Assembly (NCBI RefSeq): GCF_028289705.1
Contig: NZ_JANQOI010000180.1
Span: forward strand, 1 to 55,581
Reading direction: 5' to 3'
From: Pelagibius sp.
Lineage (GTDB): Bacteria > Pseudomonadota > Alphaproteobacteria > Kiloniellales > Kiloniellaceae
Length of the DNA stretch: 55,581 nt
Under the pieces are notes generated by a model, which did no database searches, was not told the origin of the DNA, and was given only the letters and a program-made list of their open reading frames with translations. Each line of letters starts with the position of its first letter. The first letter of the stretch is position 1. Shown here piece after piece: positions 8,351-20,832 of this stretch. The position numbers were made by a program, and so were the translations under genes.

Positions 8351-8902
8351 GTGCACAAAACGGGGAGCCACCGGCTGGAGGCCTATCTGGACCGCCTCTT
8401 CGGGTTTGCCGTCAGCCTGGCCGGAGACCGCGAGATGGCCCGCGACCTGGTTCAGGATTGCGCCGTCAAGGCGCTCTCCGCGCGGCGCGTTCCGCGCGAC
8501 GAGCCGGCCTACCGGGCCTGGCTGTTCCGGGTGCTGCGCAACGGTTTCATCGACAGTCTGAGGCGCGATCGGCGCCGGCCGGAGACCGTCGAACTGGACG
8601 GTGAAGAGGCGCCGCTGCCACAGGTCAGGGAGGAGGCCGCCCTTTGGCGCTGCGACCAGGAGCTGGTCAACCGGATCGCCGTCAAGCTGGCGATGGATCG
8701 CCTGAACGACCGCGACCGGGAGATCATCGCTTTGATCGACGTGGCGGGGCTCACCTACGGCGAAGCCGCGCAGGTTCTGGCCATACCCGTGGGAACGGTG
8801 ATGAGCCGCATCAGCCGGGCGCGCCATGCTCTGCTTGCGGTGCTCGGTGAAAGCAATGTCCGCGTCCTGCCGAGGCGCGCAAGTGGAGGGTCCGCGTCGT
8901 GA
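8351..8902 (+). CDS. ECF-type RNA polymerase sigma factor
   Basis: This 183-residue protein has region 2 (LEAYLDRLFGFAVSLAGDRE, then MARDLVQDCAVKALS and YRAWLFRVLRNGFIDSLRR) and region 4 (MDRLNDRDREIIALIDVAGLTYGEAAQVL followed by GTVMSRISRARHAL). The start is GTG 8351, preceded by GAGAGGAGA about eight bases away; a longer frame from 8177 lacks such a site and adds residues unlike the family. The gene overlaps the anti-sigma gene by four bases (GTGA), so the two are coupled. The sulfite dehydrogenase genes follow, and in Sinorhizobium the ECF factors RpoE1 and RpoE4 respond to sulfite, so a similar role is plausible here. Confidence 0.88.
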   Translation: MHKTGSHRLEAYLDRLFGFAVSLAGDREMARDLVQDCAVKALSARRVPRDEPAYRAWLFRVLRNGFIDSLRRDRRRPETVELDGEEAPLPQVREEAALWRCDQELVNRIAVKLAMDRLNDRDREIIALIDVAGLTYGEAAQVLAIPVGTVMSRISRARHALLAVLGESNVRVLPRRASGGSAS

Positions 8903-9738
8903 ATCCCGACGAGCCCACCTGGGAAGATCTCAACGCCTACGCCGACGGCGAGTTGAGCGACGAACGCGCCGCCGAGGTGGCCGCCGCCCTGGGGCGGGAC
9001 CCGGAGCTGGCGGACCAGCTCGCCGTGCTGCACCGCCTGAAGGGGGCGACGCAGGACATGGCACGGGATCTGGCCCAGGACGCGCCGGCCGATCTGACGG
9101 CCGCGCTGCCGGCGGTCCAGTCTCGCCCCGCGGCCTGGATCCGCTCCGGCATCGCCCTTGCGGCGGCCGTCGCTCTGGTCATGCTGGTCGGCTCTCTGTG
9201 GATCTTCGTGAAGCCGCCGCCGCATCCGCATGAGGTCTGGGCCGACCGCGCCTGGGACGCGCACGCGCTGTGGGACGTGGCGGCGGAGCACCGGCCGCAG
9301 GATCAGCCGGCGGCCCTGCGCGCCGCGCAGCAGAAGGTCGGCCCGGCCGCCTTTGTGCCTGATCTGCTGTCCGCCGGTCTGGTCTTGGAACGGGTCGCCC
9401 AGGGCCCGAAGATCGATGGCCGCCTGTCCTTTCATCTCGGCTACCGCGGCGCCCGGGGATGCCGCCTCAGCCTCTTCATGCTGCCCGGCAGCATCGGCCT
9501 GACGGCGCAGATGCAGGATCTCGGCGTGGCGGAAACCCAGGTCCCCGGCCGTCAGGCCGTGGCCTGGCAGGCCGGCGGCGTCAGCACGCTGCTGCTGGCG
9601 GAGGGCATGGACCCCCTGCGCTTTGCCGAGATTGCCAGACGGATCTTTCACGCCAGTCTGGAGCAGCGCACCTTCGATGCGGAAACGCGCCAGGCGCTGC
9701 AGCGCAGCCACAGCGAAAGCGAACGCTGCCGCGCCTGA
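8899..9738 (+). CDS. Membrane anti-sigma factor for the upstream ECF sigma
   Basis: The protein has 279 residues. The N-terminal cytoplasmic part (1-75) has the anti-sigma layout LNAYADGELSDERAAEVAA, with no Cys, so it is not a zinc-binding ZAS domain. One membrane helix lies at about 83-104. A periplasmic domain of about 175 residues follows; it contains a compact LSFHLGYRGARGCRLSLFML segment and no recognised enzyme motif. The GTG start overlaps the sigma gene stop. The periplasmic domain is the likely signal-sensing part, and the target genes probably include the sulfite dehydrogenase pair that starts 195 bases downstream. Confidence 0.82.
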   Translation: MNPDEPTWEDLNAYADGELSDERAAEVAAALGRDPELADQLAVLHRLKGATQDMARDLAQDAPADLTAALPAVQSRPAAWIRSGIALAAAVALVMLVGSLWIFVKPPPHPHEVWADRAWDAHALWDVAAEHRPQDQPAALRAAQQKVGPAAFVPDLLSAGLVLERVAQGPKIDGRLSFHLGYRGARGCRLSLFMLPGSIGLTAQMQDLGVAETQVPGRQAVAWQAGGVSTLLLAEGMDPLRFAEIARRIFHASLEQRTFDAETRQALQRSHSESERCRA

Positions 9739-9933
9739 GCCCGGACGCGTTCCGATGGCGCTGCCGCAGTCGGGCAATTCGTCGCTGAACCGAAGTTTCT
9801 TGGAATAGTTCGCTGCCCGGCGGCGTTTCCTCCCTTATCCGCGGGCTGCCTGCAGTCCGCTTTCGATGACTGCGTCGATGGTTCAGGGGGCTCGCCGCAA
9901 TGAAAGTCCCGCACGACAGAGAGGAGGAGTGAG

Positions 9934-11250
9934 ATGGCACGTCGCATGGGTGAACGTGGTCTTTACGAACTCTATGAGGAGGATCCCGAGCGCGCCGACT
10001 ATCTCGTATTCGGGCGCGTGTCCCATGCCGACCGGCGTGGGTTCCTGCGCGGTGCGGGGCTTGCGGCCATGGGTGCCCTTGTCGGGGCGGGCATTCCCTT
10101 TCATCGGAATATGCCGGCTGGTCTGATCCCTGCCGCCTTCGCGGCGGAGACCGAGCTTGAGCTCTTCGAGGGCAAGGATGGCCTGGTGCTGCTGAACGAC
10201 CGTCCGGTCAACGCCGAAACGCCGCCCCACCTCTTGGATGATTCGGTCACCCCCAACGCCCGGCACTTCGTGCGCAACAACGGCATCGTGCCGGACATGG
10301 CGCTGGCGATGAACGCCGAGGGCTGGCGCCTTACCGTCGACGGCGCCGTCGACACGCCGCTGGAACTCAGCCTCGACGATCTGCGCAGCCGCTTCGAGGT
10401 GGTGAAACTCAAGCTGCAGATCGAATGCGGCGGTAATGGCCGCGCCGGCTTCAATCCGCCGGCCAAGGGCAACCAATGGACCCTCGGCGCCGTGGGCAAC
10501 GCGGAGTGGACCGGCGTGCGCTATGCCGACGTGCTGAAAGCCGCCGGGGTGAAGGGCGACGCGATTTACACCGCCCACTACGGCATGGACGGCCATCTTT
10601 CCGGCAATCCGGACAAGCTGCCGATTTCCCGCGGCGTGCCCCTGGCCAAGGCCATGGAACCGCACTCGCTCATCGCCTTCGAGATGAATGGCGAGCCGAT
10701 CCCCGCGCTGAACGGCTTTCCGGTGCGCACCATCTGTCCGGGTTGGCCGGGCTCGACCTCGCAGAAGTGGCTGCGGCGCATCCAACTGCGCGATGTGGTG
10801 CACGACGGGCCCAAGATGACAGGCACCTCCTACCGGGTGCCGTACTACAACGTCGCCCCCGGCACCAAGGTCGACAAGCAGGACTTCAAGATCATCGAGT
10901 CGATGCCGGTCAAGTCCCTGATCACCGCGCCGCAGAGCAACCTGACCCTCGATAGGCGCGAGCTGCAGGTGCGCGGCCATGCCTGGGCCGGCGACCGCAG
11001 CGTCGCCAGGATGCACATCTCCGTCGACTTCGGTGCAAGCTGGATCGAAGCCGATCTCGACGCGCCGCCCAATCCTTACTCGTGGCAGGACTGGCGTGCC
11101 ACGGTCCGCTTTCCCGAGAAGGGTTACTACGAGATCTGGGCCCGGGCGACCGACGACCAGGGCCACATGCAGCCCTTTGCCGTGAACTGGAACCCCAAGG
11201 GCTATCTCAACAACTCCATGCACCGCATCGCGGTGACTGTGAGCGCATGA
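9934..11250 (+). CDS. Tat-exported molybdopterin sulfite dehydrogenase (SorA/SorT type)
   Basis: This 438-residue protein has a twin-arginine leader (DRRGFLRGAGLAAMGALVG, about 33-51). The molybdopterin oxidoreductase domain holds the Mo-ligating Cys at 165 in LQIECGGNGRAGF and a later TVRTICPGWPGSTSQKWLRR-like segment (about 264-282) typical of sulfite oxidases. The C-terminal Mo-co dimerisation domain runs from about 325 to the end. It oxidises sulfite to sulfate in the periplasm and passes electrons to cytochrome c. GAGGAGGAG precedes the ATG at 9934. Its stop overlaps the start of the cytochrome gene by four bases (ATGA). Confidence 0.9.
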   Translation: MARRMGERGLYELYEEDPERADYLVFGRVSHADRRGFLRGAGLAAMGALVGAGIPFHRNMPAGLIPAAFAAETELELFEGKDGLVLLNDRPVNAETPPHLLDDSVTPNARHFVRNNGIVPDMALAMNAEGWRLTVDGAVDTPLELSLDDLRSRFEVVKLKLQIECGGNGRAGFNPPAKGNQWTLGAVGNAEWTGVRYADVLKAAGVKGDAIYTAHYGMDGHLSGNPDKLPISRGVPLAKAMEPHSLIAFEMNGEPIPALNGFPVRTICPGWPGSTSQKWLRRIQLRDVVHDGPKMTGTSYRVPYYNVAPGTKVDKQDFKIIESMPVKSLITAPQSNLTLDRRELQVRGHAWAGDRSVARMHISVDFGASWIEADLDAPPNPYSWQDWRATVRFPEKGYYEIWARATDDQGHMQPFAVNWNPKGYLNNSMHRIAVTVSA

Positions 11251-11639
11251 GGCTGCGGGTGTTCCTGCCGCAGCGGCGGCGGACCGGATCGCTGATGCTG
11301 GTGGCTGGTCTTGTGATCGGGCTTTTGACGGCGCCGGGCCAGCCGCTGGCCGAGGACGATCCCTTCGGCAGCGACTGGCCCGAGGGGCCGGGCCGTGAGG
11401 AAACCGGCTACCTCTGCGGCGCCTGTCATTCCCTGCGCCTGGTCACCCAACAGGGGCTCTCCCGCCGCGACTGGGACGAGACCCTGGACTGGATGGTCGA
11501 GGAGCAGGAGATGGAGCCCCTGGACGCCGAGGAGCGCGAGATCATTCTCAGCTACCTCAGCGAGCACTTCGGGGTTGACCACCGCCCTGCCCGCCTGCAG
11601 GCCGTGCCGGGTTTTCAAGCGATCCCTACCAATCAGTAG
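11247..11639 (+). CDS. Periplasmic monohaem cytochrome c, electron acceptor of the sulfite dehydrogenase (SorB-like)
   Basis: The protein has 130 residues with a signal peptide (basic n-region RRRTGSL, hydrophobic core to about 35). There is one haem site CGACH at 57-61 and a plausible distal Met in the EQEMEPLD segment (about 84-91). The family's C-terminal helix ILSYLSEHFG follows. The translational overlap with the molybdoenzyme gene matches the sorAB arrangement of sulfite-oxidising bacteria. The product should be an exported partner that carries electrons towards the respiratory chain. Confidence 0.88.
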   Translation: MRLRVFLPQRRRTGSLMLVAGLVIGLLTAPGQPLAEDDPFGSDWPEGPGREETGYLCGACHSLRLVTQQGLSRRDWDETLDWMVEEQEMEPLDAEEREIILSYLSEHFGVDHRPARLQAVPGFQAIPTNQ

Positions 11640-11769
11640 ATAAATCGTGGTTTCCCCTTATTCGCAAAGCTGTCCGGCCGCTGCCCGCCGGTGCGGCGGA
11701 GGACGCCCACCTGCTGCTGAGCAAAAGGGGTAGACCGGGCTTCATCTGCGCATAGCGTGGCGCGCGGCC

Positions 11770-11915
11770 CTACCCCCAAAGGAACTACCCCCACGGCGCG
11801 ATTGCCCCCGCACGCGCCCCTTTTCATACTCTCAGTTGACGTTCCGTCAGGTTCGGGCATCGGGGGGTGCCGCAGATTGCGGTCTGGAGACAGCTTTGTC
11901 GTGCCGCGGGGGTAG
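11770..11915. repeat. Two CTACCCCCA copies and one inverted copy overlapping a ribosome site
   Basis: CTACCCCCA occurs at 11770-11778 and 11785-11793. The inverse GGGGGTAG lies at 11908-11915, directly before the ATG at 11921 and in the ribosome-site position. The upstream copies could base-pair with the downstream one in RNA. This is only a pairing possibility; the spacing is over 110 bases. Confidence 0.3.
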
Positions 11916-11920
11916 TGTTC

Positions 11921-12493
11921 ATGGGAGCAACGACCGAGAAGATCGTGAGGGCCTTTACGCAGGGCTCGCCAAACGAACGGCAGGCCGTGCTGGCCGCCAT
12001 GCCGCCGACCATGACCCGGGAAGTGGCGATCCAGCTTGCCGGCTCGGACGAACCGAGCATTGCGGTAGTGGGTCTGGACCAGATCACCGCCGATCATGTC
12101 GGCGATCGCGACCCGGAGCTCTGCCTCAGCCTGGCGACGGCCTGCTACCAGGTCTGCCGGCGGCTTTACGAGGACCACGGCGCCGGGCCGGCGCAGGTCT
12201 ATGTCAACACCGCCGGGCGCAGCGCGCACTTCGTCATCACCGCCCTGCGCAGCCTGTCGCGCTACCACGAAATTCTGGAATTCCTGGAGGGCGCCCTGCC
12301 CTGGCTGGAGGCGGCGCGCCATCACAGTCATCTCACCGACCTGATGATCGCCCGCATCGAGGCGCACCTGCAGCTCAGCCACGAAAGCGAGGCGGCCGCC
12401 CTGCTCTTGCAGGTGCCCGAAGAGCTGCGCAGCCAGGACGTGCGCTTCGCCTCCCTGCGGCGCCGCCTGAACTTGGCCTCGGCGCAGGATTGA
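11921..12493 (+). CDS. Helical-repeat protein of unknown function
   Basis: This 190-residue protein is made of amphipathic helices without membrane segments or catalytic motifs. The pattern (KIVRAFTQGSPNERQAVLAA near the start; helix pairs such as RYHEILEFLEGALPWLEAAR and ARIEAHLQLSHESEAAALLL) resembles TPR-like helical repeats. I do not recognise the family. I chose ATG 11921, which follows GGGGGTA; an ATG at 11867 in the same frame is possible but adds 18 residues of low similarity to coding sequence. It stands alone between the sulfite genes and the convergent sugar-uptake operon. Confidence 0.6.
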   Translation: MGATTEKIVRAFTQGSPNERQAVLAAMPPTMTREVAIQLAGSDEPSIAVVGLDQITADHVGDRDPELCLSLATACYQVCRRLYEDHGAGPAQVYVNTAGRSAHFVITALRSLSRYHEILEFLEGALPWLEAARHHSHLTDLMIARIEAHLQLSHESEAAALLLQVPEELRSQDVRFASLRRRLNLASAQD

Positions 12494-12529
12494 GCCGGCC
12501 GCCGCGCCAGCCGCGATCGCTGCTGCGCG

Positions 12530-13621
<1,092 letters not shown>

Positions 13622-13632
13622 GGTCTTCCTCC

Positions 13633-15306
13633 CTAATCTCCGTTGCCGGATGCTTGTTGTATGGCGCCAAAGAACACGCCGTAGCGGGGTACCTGCAGCC
13701 TAGCGTTTTCCAGGCTGGCCGCAAAGCCGTGCCCGTCGAGGGCTGCCAGCCCCGGCCAGGCCGTCAGCCTGGCGCTTTGCGGCTCGGGGCTGCAGTTGAA
13801 GAGGGCGAGCAGCTGCTGGCCGGCATGGCGGCGTTCGAAGGCGAGCAGCGGTTCGTCGAGATCGGCAAAGCGCAGGCTGCCCCAGCGCAGCGCCGGCTGG
13901 CGCCGCCGCCAGGCGAGAAAGCCGCGGTAAGCGTTGAGCAGCGAGCCGGGCACGTGGTCCTGCCGGTCGACCGCCCGCTCCAGATGGCGCGGGTCGATGG
14001 GCAGCCAGGGTTCGGCCGGCGAGAAGCCGGCATGGTCCTCGGCGGCACGCCACGGCATCGGTGTGCGGCAGCCGTCGCGGCCCTTGAACTCGGGCCAGAA
14101 GGCTTTGCCATAGGGGTCCTGCAGGCGCTCGAAGGGCACCTCGGCTTCCGGCAGCCCCAGTTCCTCGCCCTGGTAGAGACAGACGGAGCCGCGCAGGCTG
14201 AGCAGCAAAGCCATCAGAAGCCGCGCAAAGTCGTCGTCTCCGTCGCCATCATTTGACCAGCGAGACACCGCGCGCACCACGTCGTGATTGCTGAAGGCCC
14301 AGCAGGGCCAGCCGTCGTCGATGCCGCCCTCCATCTCCTCGACCACGGCGCGCAGGTGCGCCGCGGAGAACGTCGGCGTCAGCAGGTTGAAGGTGTAGGC
14401 CATGTTCAGGCGGTCGCCGCCCTTGGTGTAGTCGGCGGCGATGGCCAGGGAATTGTCGCCGCTGACCTCGCCCATGGTCGCCCGGCGGTCGTAGCGGTCC
14501 GTGAGGCTGCGCAGGCGCTTCAGGATTGTCAGGGTTTCCGGTTGGGTCTTGTCGTAGAGATGGCGCTGATAGGCGTAGGGATTGTCGAGGTGAACCCCGT
14601 CGGTGGGCCGCTCGCCGGGCTGCAGCGGCGGGTTGTCGCGCAGCGCCGGATCATGGGTGCAGAAGTTGACGGCATCCAGGCGAAAGCCGTCGACCCCCAG
14701 ATCGAGCCAGAAGGCGGCGTCGGACAACAACTGGTCCTGCACCGCCGTGTTGTGCAGATTGAGGTCCGGCTGGGTGGCGAGGAAGTTGTGCAGATAGTAC
14801 TGCCGTCGCCGCGGCTCCCAGCTCCAGGCCACACCGCCGAAGACCGACAGCCAGTTGTTGGGCGCTGTCCCGTCGGCCTTGGGGTCGGCCCAGACGTACC
14901 AGTCCGCCTTGGGATTGTCGCGGCTCTGTCGGCTTTCGGCGAACCAGGGGTGCTCGTCGGAGGTGTGGCTGAGCACCAGGTCGATGAGGACCTTGAGGTT
15001 CAGATCATGGGCCTTGTCCAGCAGACGCCGAAAGTCGTCGAGGGTGCCGAAGAGCGGATCGACGGCGCGGTGGTCGGCGATGTCGTAGCCGAAGTCGCGC
15101 ATCGGCGACTTGTAGAAGGGCGAGATCCAGATGGCCTCGACCCCCAGCCCCGCGACGTAGTCGAGCGTCTCGGTGATGCCGGCGAGATCGCCCAGGCCGT
15201 CGCCGCTGGCATCGCGGAAGCTGCGCGGATAGATCTGATAGATCACGGCGCCGCGCCACCATTCGGCCCCCGTGCCCGTGCCTGTGCCGTTGCCGGTCAC
15301 TGTCAT
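13633..15306 (-). CDS. GH13 alpha-glucosidase (AglA-like)
   Basis: This 557-residue protein has the GH13 conserved regions in order: DLVLSHTSDEHPWF (region I), GFRLDAVNF with the nucleophile Asp (region II), TMGEVSGDN with the acid/base Glu (region III) and FSNHDVVRA with the third Asp (region IV). N-terminal WWRGAVIYQIYPRSF is typical of oligo-1,6- and alpha-glucosidases. There is no signal peptide, so it acts in the cytoplasm on imported alpha-glucosides such as maltose, trehalose or sucrose. The start is ATG 15306, overlapping the permease stop by four bases (ATGA). The open frame continues to 16173 but that part is antisense/out of frame with the permease and is not coding. Gene order matches rhizobial aglEFGAK. 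Confidence 0.9.
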   Translation of the reverse strand: MTVTGNGTGTGTGAEWWRGAVIYQIYPRSFRDASGDGLGDLAGITETLDYVAGLGVEAIWISPFYKSPMRDFGYDIADHRAVDPLFGTLDDFRRLLDKAHDLNLKVLIDLVLSHTSDEHPWFAESRQSRDNPKADWYVWADPKADGTAPNNWLSVFGGVAWSWEPRRRQYYLHNFLATQPDLNLHNTAVQDQLLSDAAFWLDLGVDGFRLDAVNFCTHDPALRDNPPLQPGERPTDGVHLDNPYAYQRHLYDKTQPETLTILKRLRSLTDRYDRRATMGEVSGDNSLAIAADYTKGGDRLNMAYTFNLLTPTFSAAHLRAVVEEMEGGIDDGWPCWAFSNHDVVRAVSRWSNDGDGDDDFARLLMALLLSLRGSVCLYQGEELGLPEAEVPFERLQDPYGKAFWPEFKGRDGCRTPMPWRAAEDHAGFSPAEPWLPIDPRHLERAVDRQDHVPGSLLNAYRGFLAWRRRQPALRWGSLRFADLDEPLLAFERRHAGQQLLALFNCSPEPQSARLTAWPGLAALDGHGFAASLENARLQVPRYGVFFGAIQQASGNGD

Positions 15307-16144
15307 CCCTTCACCGCCCCCGCGGTCAGGCCGGAGACGATCTTGCGCTGGAAGATCAGCACCAGGGCGATGATCGGCAGGGTGACGATGACCGAGGCCG
15401 CCATGATGTTGCCCCAGGGCAGTTCGTGCTCGCTGGCGCCGGTGATCAGGGCAATGGCCACCGGCACCGTGCGCTGGTCGTTGGTCAGGGTGAAGGTGAG
15501 CGCGAAGAGGAACTCGTTCCAGGCGGCGATGAATGCGAGCAGGCCGGTGGTCACCATGGCCGGCCACATCAATGGCATGAAGACCTGGGTGACGATCACC
15601 CAGGGCGTGGCGCCGTCCACCAGGGCGGCCTCCTCCAGCTCCACCGGCATTTCGCGCATGAAGGTGGTCAGCACCCAGACGGTGAAGGGCAGGGTGAGGA
15701 TCATGTTGGCGAGGATCAGGCCCAGCGGGTTGTTGTAGAGGCCGAAGAGGCGGACCATCTCGAACATGCCCGACAGCACGGCGACCTGCGGGAACATGGA
15801 AACGCTGAGGATGGTCAGCAACAACAGGCCGCGGCCGCGGAACTTCACCCGGCCCAGAGCATAGGCGCCGGTCATGCCGAGGAAGAGGGAGAGGGCGACG
15901 ACGGCGGCGGCCACCAGGACCGAGTTGGCGATGTTGCGGGCGAAGGGCTGCTCGCGGAACACCGAGGCGTAGTTGTCCCAGTTCCAGTTCAGGGGAAAGT
16001 AGTCGACGCGGAACAGTTCCGAGCCGACTTTGAACGAAGAGACGATGGCGTAATAGAAGGGAAAGACGGCAAAGAGAATGATGGCGACCAGCAGCAGCAC
16101 GAAGGCGCCGCGGAGCAGAAGTTTGCGGATCGCCATGGCCGGCA

Positions 16145-16145
<1 letters not shown>
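15303..16145 (-). CDS. ABC sugar permease, MalG type
   Basis: The protein has 280 residues and six membrane helices. The EAA loop reads ELEEAALVDGATPWVIVTQV (about 183-202), which contacts the ATPase. N-terminal LLLVAIILFAVFPFYYAIVSS is typical of the MalG/UgpE class. The start ATG 16145 shares one base with the stop of the MalF-type gene (TGATG), and its own stop overlaps the glucosidase start, so the middle of the operon is tightly coupled. ATG 16136 is an alternative start nine bases in. Confidence 0.9.
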
Positions 16146-17113
<968 letters not shown>

Positions 17114-17141
17114 GGCGCCGGGCCTCTGGGCGTCTGGCCTG

Positions 17142-18431
<1,290 letters not shown>

Positions 18432-18972
18432 GTCCTCTTTGTCCTCCCTGGCTTGAGTGTCTGCATCCTTCACGCCAAGCCCTCCGCACGCCGTTCTGCC
18501 GCGGCGTCTAGGAAGCCTGTCGGCACTCGCGATGCGCGCGAAAAGCGCATCGCTGCGCCGGGAAGATGTTCACCACAACCTTAAGAGGCTGGCTCCGGCA
18601 AGACCAGTGGTTAATAGGAGACTCCCACCGCTCGTCTTGAAGCTGACGTCCCTGGAGGAATGCTGCTGCGGTTCGGGCGTGGTGGCGCGCCAGCGGCAGC
18701 GAGGATTCACACCGTGCGGAGCGGGGTGGAGACGATTCGGATGGTGCGGCAGCACCCCCGTCTCCCTCCGGCAATCGACCTTCGAGCGAGAACTGGTCTA
18801 CGCTATGCGCGTAGTTGAGATATTTATAGATACTGATTTATTGTTTATTATCCATTGCGCGGAATAATAGAAGAAAATATAACATGACTGCATAAGCGGG
18901 AAATCTTCTCGGTCAGGTTCGGTTTTGTCTCTTATCAACACGTAAAAAGAGATCAAAGGAGAGCAGGTTTTC
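18432..18972. other. Intergenic region between the sugar operon and the first unknown paralogue
   Basis: This is a long divergent gap with no credible gene. Bases 18800-18960 are strongly AT-rich and probably hold the plus-strand promoter of the gene at 18973. The GC-rich half nearer the sugar operon should hold the operon promoter. No operator or local regulator for the sugar genes could be identified. Confidence 0.4.
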
Positions 18973-20070
18973 ATGGTCGACTCTGCGATGTCCGGTCGGA
19001 GCGGCTCAGTTGCTCAATCGCACCTGCGGTCCTATTCGAAACCGCCGGTGCGCACCGACGTCCCGCTGGGGATCGAACCGCCGGACAAGGACACCCTCCA
19101 CAGACTGCCGCTGAAGGGTCTGCCCCTGGTCACCAAAGGGCTGCGCGAGGCGCGGCTGATCAAGAACGCCCGCTTCGAAGGCGTCGTCGAGCTGTTCAAT
19201 GACGAGAAATCGGGCAGCGGACAGATCTCGCCGGACCGCCTGACCGAAGTCTTCCAATTCGACTCCCACAACCAGGATGACCTCGACCTGATCAAGCACC
19301 TCAGCCTGTTGAACAGCTACGATGTCTATACGGTGCGCGTCGCGCTGCGGCGCCTGGGGCTGGAGGTGGAAGACGTGGAGACGTTGCAGCTCACACCGGA
19401 ACTGCGCACCCAACTGGTGCCGCACATGCGCAGCTTCACCCAGCCGCTGCTCCATGCCGTTTACGGGTCGGCCACCGAGGAGCCGGAGGATCTGAAAGAC
19501 CTGATCAGTCTCTTCATATCGCCGGACAAGAACAAGGCGCGGGAAAACCTCGACCGGCTGTCGAAGCGCATGCGCATCGACGTGACCGCCATTCCCAAGT
19601 TCATTGAAGATTATGGCGACGTCTATCTCTCGCTCGCCTACTACCAGTATTGCCTGGACCAGAACAAGCCGCAGATCTTCAGCTTCCTCGACGCCATCGA
19701 GGAGATGCAGCGCTCCGCCAGTCTGAAGCAATCGGCGAACCTGATGGCCACTTGCAAGACACTGCAGACCAAGATCCTCGGCATTGTCCAGGACGTCGCC
19801 AGCATCCTGGAGATGTTCCGAATCCGCACCGTCGACATGTGGGAGAAGATGTCGGAGGAAACCTTCCGGCGCATGGAATCCATGATCATCGGCTACCAGA
19901 CCGCCATTGGCTCCGCGCTGTGCATCATCACGGTGAAGATGAACGCCTGGAACCAGCAGTTTCCGCAAAAGGAAAGCGGGGGTCCCTGGAGCCGGGCGGA
20001 CTTCCTCATGACCAACATGCGTCCCGGCCTCGAGATGGTCAAAGACATCAGCTACAACGATCTGGGCTGA
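18973..20070 (+). CDS. Protein of an unrecognised family, paralogue of 23888-24925
   Basis: This 365-residue soluble protein has no signal peptide, membrane helix or known motif. It is strongly alpha-helical. Conserved with its paralogue are a RLIKNARFEGVVELF segment (about 57-71), NSYDVYTVRVALRRLGLEVE (about 114-133), IPKFIEDYGDVYLSLAYYQ (about 202-220) and MFRIRTVDMWEKMSEETFRR (about 280-299). Residues 1-45 are polar and diverge. AAAGGAG lies 11 bases before the ATG at 18973. It is preceded by an AT-rich promoter region and stands as a single gene. No function can be proposed from sequence; the conserved tyrosine-rich DYGDVYLSLAYY core is the best handle. Confidence 0.75.
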   Translation: MVDSAMSGRSGSVAQSHLRSYSKPPVRTDVPLGIEPPDKDTLHRLPLKGLPLVTKGLREARLIKNARFEGVVELFNDEKSGSGQISPDRLTEVFQFDSHNQDDLDLIKHLSLLNSYDVYTVRVALRRLGLEVEDVETLQLTPELRTQLVPHMRSFTQPLLHAVYGSATEEPEDLKDLISLFISPDKNKARENLDRLSKRMRIDVTAIPKFIEDYGDVYLSLAYYQYCLDQNKPQIFSFLDAIEEMQRSASLKQSANLMATCKTLQTKILGIVQDVASILEMFRIRTVDMWEKMSEETFRRMESMIIGYQTAIGSALCIITVKMNAWNQQFPQKESGGPWSRADFLMTNMRPGLEMVKDISYNDLG

Positions 20071-20186
20071 AGGCAGGCTCGTGGTAGCGTCCCGCACACC
20101 GAACGTAGTGATCACCGCCTCCGGCGGGGCGCGGGCCCTGCCGCGGCGGCCGGGATCAATCGCCTTGAAGGGTCAGGTTTACGCGG

Positions 20187-20390
20187 TCAGTGGTGTTGCA
20201 GGCTCATGGGCGGCGCCGTGCGCTGCAACTCCTGGACCGCGGCAACGACGCGGCGCCACACCCGGTGCTCGTCCCAGTCGTCCGAATCCAGGAAGCGGTC
20301 GGCCTGCCGTTCGGCGGCCTGGGCTGCATCGAAGCCGTGTTCACGGATAAGCAGGCTCGCAGTACGGTAAACGTTAACGTCTGGAATCAT
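20187..20390 (-). CDS. Small helical protein of unknown function
   Basis: This 67-residue protein starts MIPDVNVYRTASLLIREHG and ends in Leu/Gln-rich helix (VVAAVQELQR). It matches my recollection of a small family widespread in alphaproteobacteria (nVYR.A..LI..HG..A...A...AD, then VW.RI..AI.ELQ), for which no function is known. GGGGA lies six bases before ATG 20390; an in-frame ATG at 20417 lies inside a palindrome and is less likely. It is convergent with the unknown paralogue upstream. Confidence 0.65.
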   Translation of the reverse strand: MIPDVNVYRTASLLIREHGFDAAQAAERQADRFLDSDDWDEHRVWRRVVAAVQELQRTAPPMSLQHH

Positions 20391-20410
20391 TGGTCCCCAC
20401 CAATAATGAC

Positions 20411-20425
20411 TAGACATTTTGTCTA
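20411..20425. promoter_or_regulatory. Perfect inverted repeat TAGACA-TTT-TGTCTA upstream of the small gene
   Basis: Six-base arms around a TTT centre sit in an AT-rich patch 21 bases upstream of the start at 20390. This is the position of an operator or core promoter element. No regulator can be assigned. Confidence 0.3.
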
Positions 20426-20832
20426 AAGATACTGACTAAACACCTATTACAAGATTCGCGTATTCAGAGTAAAGGAATTAATTATTAACAATCATAAGGA
20501 CTCATTCCTAGGCGAGTGGTGAGGCCGAGTCAAGGGTCGACTCGAACAGGGAAATGTAGGTTTTTCAATGGCTCGCGCTATGGTGCGCGGGGCTGCGGGA
20601 TGCCGTGATTCGGCCTGAAAACAGGCCCGCTGACTCAAGTTTAAATGGTATAGAGGCCAAGACCCGATCGGTCAGCCGAGAGGGCGATCGTCCATCATCG
20701 CGCTATGACTATATTCGCCGCCGCGGGCCTGGGTTGTCGGGCCCGTTTTCGGGCCAGACTGAAGTGTTGGGGCGGGCCTGGGGATTCTTGCCCGCGCGTC
20801 CGGCCGCCGGCAGGCGGCCGCGGTCTGGCGGG
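20426..20832. other. Intergenic region without a gene
   Basis: Bases 20430-20520 are AT-rich and the rest is GC-rich. A short hairpin GGCCCG-TTTT-CGGGCC lies near 20740-20755, downstream of the ketopantoate-reductase-like gene, without a T-run. I see no credible reading frame. Confidence 0.35.
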
